The notes under the pieces were generated by a model that worked only from the letters and a program-made list of their open reading frames with translations, was not told the origin of the DNA and searched no databases. The translations under genes and the position numbers were made by a program. This document shows, piece after piece, positions 1 through 6,798 of a stretch of 64,000 bases of DNA. Within the stretch, counting starts at the first letter, position 1; every line of letters starts with the position of its first letter. Source of the stretch: Nitrosomonadales bacterium (GTDB taxonomy: Bacteria; Pseudomonadota; Gammaproteobacteria; Burkholderiales; Gallionellaceae); NCBI GenBank assembly GCA_016214695.1, contig JACRNY010000001.1, forward strand, positions 1 through 64,000, read 5' to 3'.

Positions 1-126
1 ACGTTGGCCCTTGCCGAGTACATAGATGGTTTCTACAATCCGATTCGTCGTCACAGCCATCTTGGCGGAGTCAGTCCAGATGAATTTGAAGCGGCGCATC
101 GTAAGCGCAAATCTGCTGTCCACTAA
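1..126 (+). CDS. IS3-family transposase (OrfB), C-terminal 41 residues
   Basis: This is the C-terminal tail of a DDE transposase (rve integrase core) of the IS3 group. The frame is open from base 1 to a TAA at 124-126. The visible peptide holds the family's hallmark end: a YNPIRRHSHLGG-type motif followed by SPDEFE, which normally lies just after the catalytic Glu of the DDE triad. The N-terminus and the DDE residues lie left of the window, so activity cannot be judged. The stop codon sits within 20 bases of the likely IS terminus, which is common in this family. The element has inserted into the recombinase gene immediately downstream. Confidence 0.85.
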   Translation, partial: TLALAEYIDGFYNPIRRHSHLGGVSPDEFEAAHRKRKSAVH

Positions 127-145
127 ATCCTGGTAACTCCACTAT
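1..145 (+). mobile_element. Right end of an IS3-family insertion sequence (partial)
   Basis: The window opens inside an insertion sequence. Its transposase ends at base 126. The disrupted integrase frame becomes recognisable again by about base 146, so the right terminus of the element must lie within roughly 127-145. The exact inverted repeat and target duplication cannot be fixed because the left end is outside the window. Family assignment rests on the transposase C-terminus. Confidence 0.7.
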
Positions 146-484
146 CGCAAGTATCCATCGGCCTCGCGCTCTCTTGCGTGGCAGTTCGTGTTTCCGTCAA
201 AAGTAATACGTCCATGGAACAACCAATTCCAGCATGTGCGTTGGCATGTCGCAGACACCACTATTCAAAGGGCGTTTAGAACCGCATTAACTCACGCCGG
301 TATCAAGAAGCACGCTTCAATCCATACACTACGTCATTCCTTCGCCACACACTTGCTGAGTTCAGGCACCGACATTAGGACAATTCAGCTTCTGCTAGGA
401 CACAGCAATCTTCAAACAACGATGATCTATACGCATGTCGTCGAGGTGACACGATCTGTAACGAGTCCGTTTGACCGACTGTAA
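137..484 (+). pseudogene. Integron-type tyrosine recombinase (IntI-like), C-terminal fragment cut by an IS
   Basis: The frame is open from base 137 (after an in-frame stop at 134-136) to a TAA at 482-484. It encodes the catalytic C-terminal part of a tyrosine recombinase. Visible catalytic elements are [10 protein letters not shown] (the HxxR box), [10 protein letters not shown] (the second His) and the nucleophile Tyr in MIYTHV. Before these comes a KYPSASRS...WQFVFPS segment, which resembles the extra stretch that distinguishes integron integrases (IntI) from XerC/XerD. The SPFDRL end also matches the IntI C-terminus. The N-terminal domain and the Arg of the first box are missing because the IS3 element interrupts the gene. 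A GTG at 188 could start a 98-residue product, but it would be inactive. In integrons attI and the cassettes lie on the 5' side of intI, here beyond the left edge. XerC/D-like or phage origin is the alternative. Confidence 0.75.
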
Positions 485-496
485 CGCAGGAGTTGG

Positions 497-521
497 GGGG
501 ATACTCAATCTGAGTATCCCC
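497..521. repeat. Perfect 11-bp inverted repeat after the integrase remnant
   Basis: GGGGATACTCA (497-507), a three-base loop, then its exact complement (511-521), 12 bases after the integrase stop codon. A rho-independent terminator would need a T-run, and none follows on either strand. It may be a terminator-like hairpin or a recombination-related structure. The rest of 485-680 shows no convincing gene. Confidence 0.6.
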
Positions 522-680
522 TCACGGGAACATATGGGAACGGCAGCTTTGGGCACGTAGTACCGTATTTCTCTGAGACCGCTCTGATAACCAAAGCAGA
601 CTAACAGGTCGGCTAATCGCCACGTCTGCAATGGCCGAACAACGGACCATATCTATCAGATGAAATCCGGACTGCTACAT

Positions 681-1562
681 CTAATGCAAAGTCTTATTAG
701 TTGATACCGCCACGCCATCGGCGAAAGCCGCATTCGCATCCACCCTGTCGAAGAGATAGCGCTGGTTGCAGAATTCACAGTGCACCTCGACCTCGCCGTG
801 CTCGGCGATGACGGCATCCACTTCATCCTGCCCCAGCATACGCAGCATGCGCGCCACGTTGTCGCGCGAGCAGGTGCAGCGGAACACCACGTCCTGCGCA
901 TCGAACAAGCGGATATCTTCCTCGTGGTACAGCAGGTGCACCAGTTCGGCTGAAGCCACGTTCAGCAACTCTTCCGGCTTGAGCGTATCGGCGATGTGCA
1001 CCGCGTTGCCCCATGCATCCTCGTCGCCTTCCTCGTGTTGCCCCGGAAGTTTCTGCAGCAGCATGCCGCCGGCGCTGTTGCCGTCCGCCGCCAGCCATAG
1101 CCGCGTTTCCAGTTGTTCCGAGCGTGTCATGTAGTTCTGCAGGATCTCGGCGATGCTGTTTCCTTCCAGGGCGACGATGCCCTGATAGGCCTGGTTGCCG
1201 TCCTTGGGATCGAGCGTGATGACGAAGCGTCCGTCGCCGATCAGGTCCTGCAGCGTGCCGTGCGACAGGTCGCCTTCCCATTTGGCGGTGGCGCGCAGTT
1301 CCAGGTCGCCGGAGCATTCCACCACCAGCAGTTTCACCGCGCCCTTGCCGTGGATCTGCAACACCATCGCGCCCTTGAGCTTGAGCGTGGCGGCCAGCAG
1401 CACAGCGGCGGCGCACAGCTCGCCCATCAGGTCGCGCAACACCGGAGGATAGTCATGGCGTTCGATCACGGACTGCCAGACGCTGTCGAGACGCACGATC
1501 TCGCCGCGCAGCGGGGCATGTTCGAACAGGAAACGACGCAGGGAATCGGAGGAGGTTTTCAT
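681..1562 (-). CDS. hslO: Hsp33 redox-regulated chaperone
   Basis: Cytoplasmic holdase activated by oxidation and unfolding. The 293-residue product has the family length and the C-terminal redox switch: Cys229-x-Cys231 and Cys262-x-x-Cys265, which bind zinc when reduced and form disulfides under oxidative stress. The conserved N-terminal substrate-binding fold (FEHAPLRG near residue 13, MGELCAAA near 46) is complete. I chose the ATG at 1562; a GTG six codons upstream is in frame but less likely. The gene is followed on its 3' side by the degraded integron region. A 141-bp palindromic repeat lies 36 bp upstream of the start, between this gene and the M48 protease gene. Confidence 0.95.
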   Translation of the reverse strand: MKTSSDSLRRFLFEHAPLRGEIVRLDSVWQSVIERHDYPPVLRDLMGELCAAAVLLAATLKLKGAMVLQIHGKGAVKLLVVECSGDLELRATAKWEGDLSHGTLQDLIGDGRFVITLDPKDGNQAYQGIVALEGNSIAEILQNYMTRSEQLETRLWLAADGNSAGGMLLQKLPGQHEEGDEDAWGNAVHIADTLKPEELLNVASAELVHLLYHEEDIRLFDAQDVVFRCTCSRDNVARMLRMLGQDEVDAVIAEHGEVEVHCEFCNQRYLFDRVDANAAFADGVAVSTNKTLH

Positions 1563-1598
1563 GGCGCGCGATGATAACACGCACCATCATTGCCTTCT

Positions 1599-1739
1599 GG
1601 CCACCTCAAAAAATTCAAAGTTCTAAGCAAGACAAGGCGCGAGCAAAAAATTGCGACGCGGCATATATCAAATATGTAAGGAGTAATTTTTTGTGAGCAA
1701 CGCAGTATTGCGACGAAATTTGGATTTTTTGAGGTGGCC
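1599..1739. repeat. 141-bp palindromic MITE-like repeat
   Basis: The ends are inverted copies: a perfect 16-bp match beginning GGCCACCTCAAAAAAT at 1599, mirrored at 1724-1739, with similarity continuing about 10 bp inward with a few mismatches. Nested inside are a second inverted pair (CAAAAAATT at 1644-1652, AATTTTTTG at 1685-1693) and a small central palindrome (1662-1676). The whole element could fold as one long hairpin. It has no coding capacity. The right end abuts the stop codon of the M48 protease gene, so transcripts of that gene would include it. No clear target duplication is visible. Confidence 0.8.
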
Positions 1740-1740
1740 C

Positions 1741-2802
1741 TCATTGGCCCGGACACATCAGGCGCATGCGTTCCGCAGTAGCCGGATGGCTGGAAAGGTA
1801 ATCCATCGCGCTGTCGTCTTTGGCGGCATCCGCTTCGGGATGTTTCTCTTTCATCTTGGCGAGATGGGCTGTTTCCATCTTGTCGAGGATGGTTCCCAAC
1901 AGACAGGGCGACAGACCGTTGGCGTTCATGGTCTGCTCGGCATACACGTCGGCCTCGCGTTCCATGTCGCGCGAGTATTTCGCCTGCATGATGATGGCCG
2001 GTGCCGTCGCCAGCAGCGAGCTGACATCGCCCACATACCAGGCCAGCAGCAGGCCGACGGCCGAGCTTTGCAGCACCATGCGCATGGCATGGCGACGCTC
2101 GACGTGGCCGCGTTCGTGCGCCAGCACGGCGAGGATCTCGTTGTCGTCCGCGGCCAGTTCGACCAGCCCGTCCAGCATCACGATGGTGCCGTTGGGCAGC
2201 GCGAAGGCGTTCGCCCCCATGGGCGAGCTGCGGAAGACGATGCTGTAGTCCAGCTGGGGATCGAGCGGAGTCTTGAGCCTGGCATAGGCATCGCGCAGCG
2301 CCTGCTGGCGCGCCTCGTCAAGCTTGCTGGGCTTGAGCATGTATTTGTCCAGCGCTTCCAGCGTGGAGTCGCCCATCTTCTGCAACATGCTGCCCGGCAC
2401 GCGCATGGCCAACTCTTCCGCGCCCCATGGCAACAGGTATTTGTAGGAGACGAAGAAGACGACCACCACCAGCACCACCGCTGCGAACGCCCAAGGCAGG
2501 CTGTGATGCAATACATCCAGCCAGTCCCTGCCACCGCCGGACTGCGCCAGCAGCTTGTCCAGCCCGGCCTGGTCGTTCACCTCGCAATGGCCACCGCCGG
2601 CATAAGTGAGCAGGCGCGGCGTGTCGCCCAGACGCTCGCTGACATGCACCTCGGCCAGCGGCCAGCGCAATTCCTGCGCACCGTTGCGCAGCAGCAGAGC
2701 GCCGTCCGCTATGGACAGCTGCACCGGTTTGCCCGCGGTGGTCTGCCCGTCGTAATAGGCAGCGGCCACCTGCACGGGGAGGTCAGAAGGAGATGTCGAC
2801 AT
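1741..2802 (-). CDS. M48-family membrane metallopeptidase (HtpX/YhfN-like)
   Basis: A 353-residue predicted membrane zinc protease. The HExxH zinc motif is HERGH at about residues 229-233, and a third ligand is likely the Glu in DMEREADVYA further on. One strong transmembrane segment (about 104-122) splits a roughly 100-residue N-terminal domain of unknown function from the protease domain, and a second hydrophobic stretch follows the zinc site. The chosen ATG (2802) overlaps the end of the upstream DUF898 gene by 20 bp, implying translational coupling. The frame extends further upstream but only through DUF898 coding sequence. Pairing of a YjgN-like membrane protein with an M48 protease suggests a shared envelope quality-control role, which is inference. 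The substrate is unknown. Confidence 0.85.
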   Translation of the reverse strand: MSTSPSDLPVQVAAAYYDGQTTAGKPVQLSIADGALLLRNGAQELRWPLAEVHVSERLGDTPRLLTYAGGGHCEVNDQAGLDKLLAQSGGGRDWLDVLHHSLPWAFAAVVLVVVVFFVSYKYLLPWGAEELAMRVPGSMLQKMGDSTLEALDKYMLKPSKLDEARQQALRDAYARLKTPLDPQLDYSIVFRSSPMGANAFALPNGTIVMLDGLVELAADDNEILAVLAHERGHVERRHAMRMVLQSSAVGLLLAWYVGDVSSLLATAPAIIMQAKYSRDMEREADVYAEQTMNANGLSPCLLGTILDKMETAHLAKMKEKHPEADAAKDDSAMDYLSSHPATAERMRLMCPGQ

Positions 2803-3826
2803 CGAACATCTCGGCGGCTTCCTGGCCGGCTGCTGTCGCCTGCTGCTGCTGATCGGCAACGAAACCGGACAGGTCGCCGCTGATCGCCAGCCCCATCGAT
2901 TCCAGCTGCAGGCGCGCCATGCGCACGGCGGCGAACGGAGTGAACAAGCCCAGCGTCAGCGCGATACCGATGAAGTTGCTCACGCGCACCCACAGCAGGC
3001 GGCGTGCGGAGACCTGGCTGAAGAAGCGATGCGGCCCCAGCTCGGTATTGCCCCATACCAGATTCTGCATATAGGCGCTGAACAGGCTGGTCACCACCAG
3101 CATGGCCACCAGCATGATGAGCATGAGGAACGGACCGGCCAGCATGAAGCCGGCGGCGAAACCCGCAGGGCCGGAGGCGCCGGAGCCCAGCATCATCGCC
3201 AGTGCGATCGCCAGCAGCACCGAGCCGACCATCACGGCCAGCGCGGACAGATAGAGGATATAGAAGCCCCTGGGCGAGGCGCCGAACCTGAACGCGGTGT
3301 TGCCGAAGCGGCTGTTGTCGAACTGGTATTGCTTGATGCGCTGGTGCGCCAGCGGCGCCAGCAGGTAGAGCGTTAGACCGGCCAGCAGCGGATACAGCAG
3401 GAAGGCACGGTAGGCGCCGCGGCTGCTTCCCGCAAAGCCGAAACGCAGGCCGCGATAGCTGCTGTTGTAGAGCTTGAAGCAGAGCGAACGCATCAGCATC
3501 CAGGGCATCACCAGCGCGAGCAGGCCGCCGACCGCAAGCCCGATCATCGGATCGAATTCGAATGCGGCGTTATAGCCGATCAGCAGGCCGAAGGCGATGA
3601 GGCGCCCTTTCAGGATGGCCATCGGCGTGCCGTGGTATTCGAAACTGCCGCCGTCGAGACGGGTGTTACGGTAGAAGTATTGCAGGCGCCTGACCTTGGC
3701 CCATGCGCTGTAGATGCCCAGCGTCACGATGGTCAGCAGGAGATTGACGATCCATATCCTGAAATATTCCCAGCCTTTGCCGGTGAATTCGAAGTTCTTG
3801 TTCTTCAGCCCCAACTGCTCTTGCAT
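2783..3826 (-). CDS. DUF898 (YjgN-like) polytopic inner-membrane protein
   Basis: A 347-residue integral membrane protein with about seven or eight hydrophobic helices and the YjgN/DUF898 pattern: an N-terminal FTGKGWEYF block, then IWIVNLLLT with YSAWAKVRR, repeated in diverged form near residue 200. The C-terminal ends are cytoplasmic-looking and Gln-rich. The family has no established biochemical function. The ATG at 3826 is followed directly by sequence matching the family start. It is the first gene of a two-gene unit with the M48 protease, whose start lies inside its 3' end. It stands opposite no other gene, and a terminator at 3921-3945 separates it from the cytochrome operon upstream. 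Confidence 0.85.
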   Translation of the reverse strand: MQEQLGLKNKNFEFTGKGWEYFRIWIVNLLLTIVTLGIYSAWAKVRRLQYFYRNTRLDGGSFEYHGTPMAILKGRLIAFGLLIGYNAAFEFDPMIGLAVGGLLALVMPWMLMRSLCFKLYNSSYRGLRFGFAGSSRGAYRAFLLYPLLAGLTLYLLAPLAHQRIKQYQFDNSRFGNTAFRFGASPRGFYILYLSALAVMVGSVLLAIALAMMLGSGASGPAGFAAGFMLAGPFLMLIMLVAMLVVTSLFSAYMQNLVWGNTELGPHRFFSQVSARRLLWVRVSNFIGIALTLGLFTPFAAVRMARLQLESMGLAISGDLSGFVADQQQQATAAGQEAAEMFDVDISF

Positions 3827-3920
3827 GGTTACCCTTTCGATGGCTTGACGTTATACGGGTCCTGCATACCCCCTCCCGGAGTGGGCCGCACTTTAGCAGC
3901 CCGCATTCCGCGCAGCAATG

Positions 3921-3945
3921 AAAAAGGGCAGCCGCAGCTGCCCTT
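3921..3945 (-). terminator. Rho-independent terminator of the cytochrome operon
   Basis: A 9-bp perfect stem (AAGGGCAGC at 3924-3932, complement at 3937-3945) with a CGCA loop. Read on the minus strand it is followed by a T-run at 3921-3925. It lies 26 bp past the diheme cytochrome stop codon. Confidence 0.9.
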
Positions 3946-3970
3946 CCTCATTCCATCACGAACCCGATGC

Positions 3971-4528
3971 TCAGTCGCGCTTGGGGAAGTTCGGGATATC
4001 CACGGTGTCTTCGTCGAAGATGCCCTCTTCCGCCTTGGTGTGGCAGGCGTTGCAGTAGGCCTGCGACTTCACGTCCTTGTTGCCCTTGACCATCTTCTCC
4101 GGGATGTCGTGGTGCGTACGCTTGATGTAACGCACCTCGGTGATACGCAAGGGGGCTTCGCCGTCTTCGGTCGCCAGGGCGATCTTGCGCGAGCGCTTGA
4201 AGTACGATTTCTCGGCGGCGTTCGCCATCGTGTAATCGTAGATCTCCTTCAGCGTGTCCTTGTCGAGCGAGGCATCCTCGCCGAAGTGGTCGGCCAGCGC
4301 CTTCTCGTCCAGCAGCTTCGCCCAGGACTTGCCCGGCAGCAGGCCGGGCTGGTAGGCGAAGTGGCAGGAACCGCACTCGTCCTTGTAGGCCTTGTTGTCG
4401 ACCGGCTGCACTTCCTTCTGGCGCGAGAAGTTGACCAGCCACATCCAGAAATTGCCTTCCGCCAACGCGGAACCGCTGCTCATCAGCAATGCTGCTGCCA
4501 ACAGTGCTGTCTTGAAATTTGTTCGCAT
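3971..4528 (-). CDS. Diheme cytochrome c (DHC family)
   Basis: A periplasmic diheme c-type cytochrome of 185 residues. It has a signal peptide (cleavage after ALA, about residue 23) and two heme sites, CGSCH at 52-56 and CNACH at 159-163. The size, the Cys-x-x-Cys-His spacing and the LLPGKSWAKLLD stretch after the first heme match the DHC family. In Rhodobacter and Shewanella this family forms a redox partner set with the SHP heme protein and a cytochrome b. I chose the ATG at 4528 because GGAG lies 8 bases upstream; an ATG at 4546 overlaps the SHP stop codon but lacks a Shine-Dalgarno sequence at proper spacing. It is the last gene of a four-gene operon and ends before a clear terminator. 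A smaller paralogue is at 41023-41439. Confidence 0.85.
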   Translation of the reverse strand: MRTNFKTALLAAALLMSSGSALAEGNFWMWLVNFSRQKEVQPVDNKAYKDECGSCHFAYQPGLLPGKSWAKLLDEKALADHFGEDASLDKDTLKEIYDYTMANAAEKSYFKRSRKIALATEDGEAPLRITEVRYIKRTHHDIPEKMVKGNKDVKSQAYCNACHTKAEEGIFDEDTVDIPNFPKRD

Positions 4529-4545
4529 CTTCATTTCTCCAATCA

Positions 4546-4947
4546 TTATTTGCCGAGCAGGAACTTCAGGTAGTCACCCTTTTCCTGCGCTGTGCATTCA
4601 CGTGCCAGGACGTCGTTGCAATTGCGTTTGAACCATTTCTCGATCTTCTTCACATCCGTGAAGCGCTCTTTGTTGGCACTGGGCGCCATCGGGCCGATGA
4701 CCTTGTTGGTCTTGTGATGGTGACCTTCCTTGCTCAGGTCCTCGCCGTGACAGGTGGCGCAGGACATCAGCTTGCCGTCTTCGCCCCTGGATTCCTTGTG
4801 CCAGGACTTGTCGCCGCGTGCAGCATCGAAGCCGGCTGCCCCCTCGGCCTTGTAACGGGCAAAGAGTTCATCGGTCGCGGGCGTCGCCAGCGCAACCGAG
4901 CTCGCCAGCAGCATGCCGGCCGCCATCAGGATCTTGTGAAGTTTCAT
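4546..4947 (-). CDS. SHP-like monoheme c-type cytochrome (DUF1924)
   Basis: A 133-residue periplasmic cytochrome with a signal peptide (cleavage after ALA, about 21) and one heme motif, CATCH at 63-67. The HHHKTNKVIGPMAPSAN stretch, the WFKRNCNDV block with a further Cys, and the short C-terminus match the DUF1924 family, which includes sphaeroides heme protein (SHP). SHP binds oxygen or NO through an unusual Asn axial ligand that leaves on reduction; several Asn residues follow the heme here, but I cannot assign the ligand by eye. The order b561, membrane protein, SHP, DHC supports electron flow from the membrane quinone pool to SHP. The start has a GGGAGA Shine-Dalgarno sequence. Confidence 0.85.
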   Translation of the reverse strand: MKLHKILMAAGMLLASSVALATPATDELFARYKAEGAAGFDAARGDKSWHKESRGEDGKLMSCATCHGEDLSKEGHHHKTNKVIGPMAPSANKERFTDVKKIEKWFKRNCNDVLARECTAQEKGDYLKFLLGK

Positions 4948-4960
4948 CTCGATGTCTCCC

Positions 4961-5581
4961 TTACCAGGTGATCTTGATCGCCACAGCCATCAGCGCGGCA
5001 CCGGCGATGGCCTTGCCGGCGTGGCCGTTGCTGTTGTAGGGATCCGCCGCCTTGGACACCGCATAGGCCATGGTCAGCATACCGGCGGTACCCAGCAGCG
5101 CATGCATGTTGTCCGGATCGGTGATGCCGTCTTCCAGATGGAAGTCGTCCCAGTGTGCGACCAGACCGGTCACCACGGTGGCTGCAGCCAGCGCGACGGT
5201 GGCACGCGCCAGCTTGGCGTGCGTACCGTTGGTCTGGCGCGGTTGCTGCACGCAGCCGCCGGTCTCGCACTCGTTCTCGTCAGGAGCCGTCACGCCGGTG
5301 AGTGCCGCGCCCAGGATGGTGGCCAGGCCCAGATACTTGTGGGCGTTGCTGCCGGAGAAGGTCTCCGGTTCGAACTCGGACTTCCTGATCTCGGGAGCCG
5401 CACTGCCCGATTTCTTCACCGAAGTGGGCTCGGCATCGTTCGCGGCCAGCTTGAACGACTCATAGTCTTTGACATAGGCGCTGGTGGTCAGCGGCAGATC
5501 GAACGCCGCCTCCTGCGCATACGCCGTTCCGGATAGCGTTGCCATACACACGGCTACGCTCATGAACTGTAAACCTTTCAT
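4961..5581 (-). CDS. Uncharacterised four-helix membrane protein in the SHP/DHC cytochrome operon
   Basis: I do not recognise a named family. The 206-residue product begins with a signal peptide (cleavage near AYA-QE, residue 22), followed by about 55 polar residues and then four hydrophobic helices from about 80 to 206. Histidines precede or lie in these helices (NAHKYLG, GTHAKLA, VAHWDDFH, NMHALLG), a layout reminiscent of heme-binding b561 or ferric-reductase-like four-helix cores. An ECETGGC pair of cysteines lies in the loop after the first helix. A GAGGAG Shine-Dalgarno sequence overlaps the b561 stop codon region, so it is co-translated with the cytochrome b gene. A role as an extra b-type heme carrier or heme-protein assembly partner is inference. 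Confidence 0.7.
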   Translation of the reverse strand: MKGLQFMSVAVCMATLSGTAYAQEAAFDLPLTTSAYVKDYESFKLAANDAEPTSVKKSGSAAPEIRKSEFEPETFSGSNAHKYLGLATILGAALTGVTAPDENECETGGCVQQPRQTNGTHAKLARATVALAAATVVTGLVAHWDDFHLEDGITDPDNMHALLGTAGMLTMAYAVSKAADPYNSNGHAGKAIAGAALMAVAIKITW

Positions 5582-5591
5582 ATAAAACTCC

Positions 5592-6227
5592 TCATTTTTC
5601 GTTTTGATTGCTCGAATCGGAATGCGATTGTTGGTTTTTCTTCCCGGTGAGCATCGCCCTCACAAGGTTTTCTTTGTGCTGGACACTGCCGACTGCCACC
5701 CCCAGGATGTGCAGCACGACCAGTGCCAGACCAACGATAGGAAGAAACTCGTGCAGGCCGTGGAACGCGTAACTGGTCTCGTCGCTCACGCGATTCGCCA
5801 GGAACAGCAGCGGCCCTTCATAGTCGATCGCCGCCAGCGTCAGCAGGCCCGACAAAAGGATCAATACCAGCAGACCGAGCAGCGCGAACACCATCAACGC
5901 ACCTGCCGGGTTATGCCCGAAATAATGTTGCGGATGCCCCTTGAGCATCCCCTGTATATAAGTACTCGTCTCGCCGAAAGAGAAGACGAAAGAACGGAAA
6001 CGCGCATATTCGCTGCCGCTGAACCCCCAGTACAGGCGGGAGGCCAGCAGCACGCAGATCAGATAGCCGGCCAGCACATGGATGGTATCCGCTCCCACCT
6101 CGCCGGAGATGAAGGCGGTGGCGAAGCCCAGCACCAATGACCAGTGGAAGACGCGGACGAACAGGTCCCACACGCGCACCGTTCTGCTTCCGCCTTTGTC
6201 TGAACTATCGTTTGTCATCAACTGCAT
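5592..6227 (-). CDS. Cytochrome b561-type membrane protein
   Basis: A four-helix di-heme cytochrome b of the prokaryotic b561 / Ni-Fe hydrogenase b-subunit superfamily, about 211 residues. Visible features are the RVWDLFVRVFHW motif at the first helix (a heme His), DTIHVLAGY in the second, AFHGLHEFLP before the last helix and VVLHILGV within it, giving the four or five His expected for two hemes. It probably passes electrons from quinol to the periplasmic SHP and DHC cytochromes encoded downstream. The frame runs 27 codons further upstream but that part is not family-like. I chose the ATG at 6227; an ATG at 6218 is equally possible. It is the first gene of the operon, 120 bp downstream of a putative PmrA/QseB-type box. 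Confidence 0.85.
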   Translation of the reverse strand: MQLMTNDSSDKGGSRTVRVWDLFVRVFHWSLVLGFATAFISGEVGADTIHVLAGYLICVLLASRLYWGFSGSEYARFRSFVFSFGETSTYIQGMLKGHPQHYFGHNPAGALMVFALLGLLVLILLSGLLTLAAIDYEGPLLFLANRVSDETSYAFHGLHEFLPIVGLALVVLHILGVAVGSVQHKENLVRAMLTGKKNQQSHSDSSNQNEK

Positions 6228-6550
6228 ATACCTTGCCTGATCTGGAGTGACACACAACAACCTGCCGGAACCTGTCACCGGGAACCGGCACAGCTCGCTC
6301 CGACACACGTGGAGAAAAAAAGTTCGATTGGAAAAACAGGTTGGGAGATTATCCTTCGGACCGCCTTAAGAGGACCTTAAGTCCAGACCGAGTCTCCTCG
6401 CTTCGACCGGCGCGCATTTTAGCCTAACGCATTATCTGCAATGTCAAAAAATCGTTAAGAGACATCGCGCGCCGCGCCTGCAACCTCTTGCCGCAAGCTG
6501 TGAACAGGACTAATCTGTTTACACGTCAACACCATAGAAGGAGGTGTGCC
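6228..6550. other. Divergent intergenic region between cytochrome operon and DUF3330 gene
   Basis: This 323-bp region has no credible ORF. It holds the direct-repeat operator of the cytochrome operon (6346-6381). Toward the plus-strand gene it contains an AACAG-N7-CTGTT inverted repeat at 6503-6519, which could be an operator, and a strong AAGGAGGT ribosome-binding site at about 6538-6546. Nothing else stands out. Confidence 0.5.
6346..6381 (-). promoter_or_regulatory. PmrA/QseB-like direct-repeat operator and promoter of the cytochrome operon
   Basis: CTTAAG at 6365-6370 and again at 6376-6381, spaced by five bases for an 11-bp period, fits the known two-half-site pattern bound by OmpR-family regulators PmrA and QseB. 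On the minus strand a GATAAT -10-like hexamer lies at 6348-6353, so the box would overlap the -35 region as in activated promoters. No pmrAB or qseBC genes are in the window. Confidence 0.5.
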
Positions 6551-6748
6551 ATGACTACCCGTCCCCGTCCCCACCCAGTAGCCGAAACGATCCCCTGCGA
6601 CGTCTGCCACAAGGAGATCCCGCTCTCCGAAGCCCAGCGTTTTGAAGCGCAGGATTATGTGGCGCATTTCTGCGGCCTTGACTGCTACTCGACCTGGCAG
6701 CAGCGCAGCGAAACGCTCAAGCAGCAAGCCAGGAAAAAACAGCGCTAG
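6551..6748 (+). CDS. DUF3330-family small zinc-ribbon-like protein
   Basis: A 65-residue protein with CDVCHKEIP and an FCGLDCYSTW block, that is CxxC plus CxxxC, which suggests a small metal-binding fold. These features match the DUF3330 family, whose function is unknown; related sequences occur near mobile and mercury-resistance genes. The ATG at 6551 is fixed by an excellent AGAAGGAGG Shine-Dalgarno sequence; the frame continues upstream without family similarity. The basic, Gln/Lys-rich C-terminus ends at 6748, 50 bp from the convergent cheB stop codon. It is alone on its strand, so it is a single-gene unit. Confidence 0.75.
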   Translation: MTTRPRPHPVAETIPCDVCHKEIPLSEAQRFEAQDYVAHFCGLDCYSTWQQRSETLKQQARKKQR

Positions 6749-6798
6749 GTGCAATGCGGATTCCGTTGCCGCCAGCGGCCCGAGCGCGCAAGCGGGTG

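Noticed and set aside
596-629. GCAGAC...GTCTGC inverted pair considered as an integron attC site
   Set aside because: The conserved RYYYAAC and GTTRRRY ends and the expected extrahelical bases are not visible, and attC sites would lie on the other side of intI.
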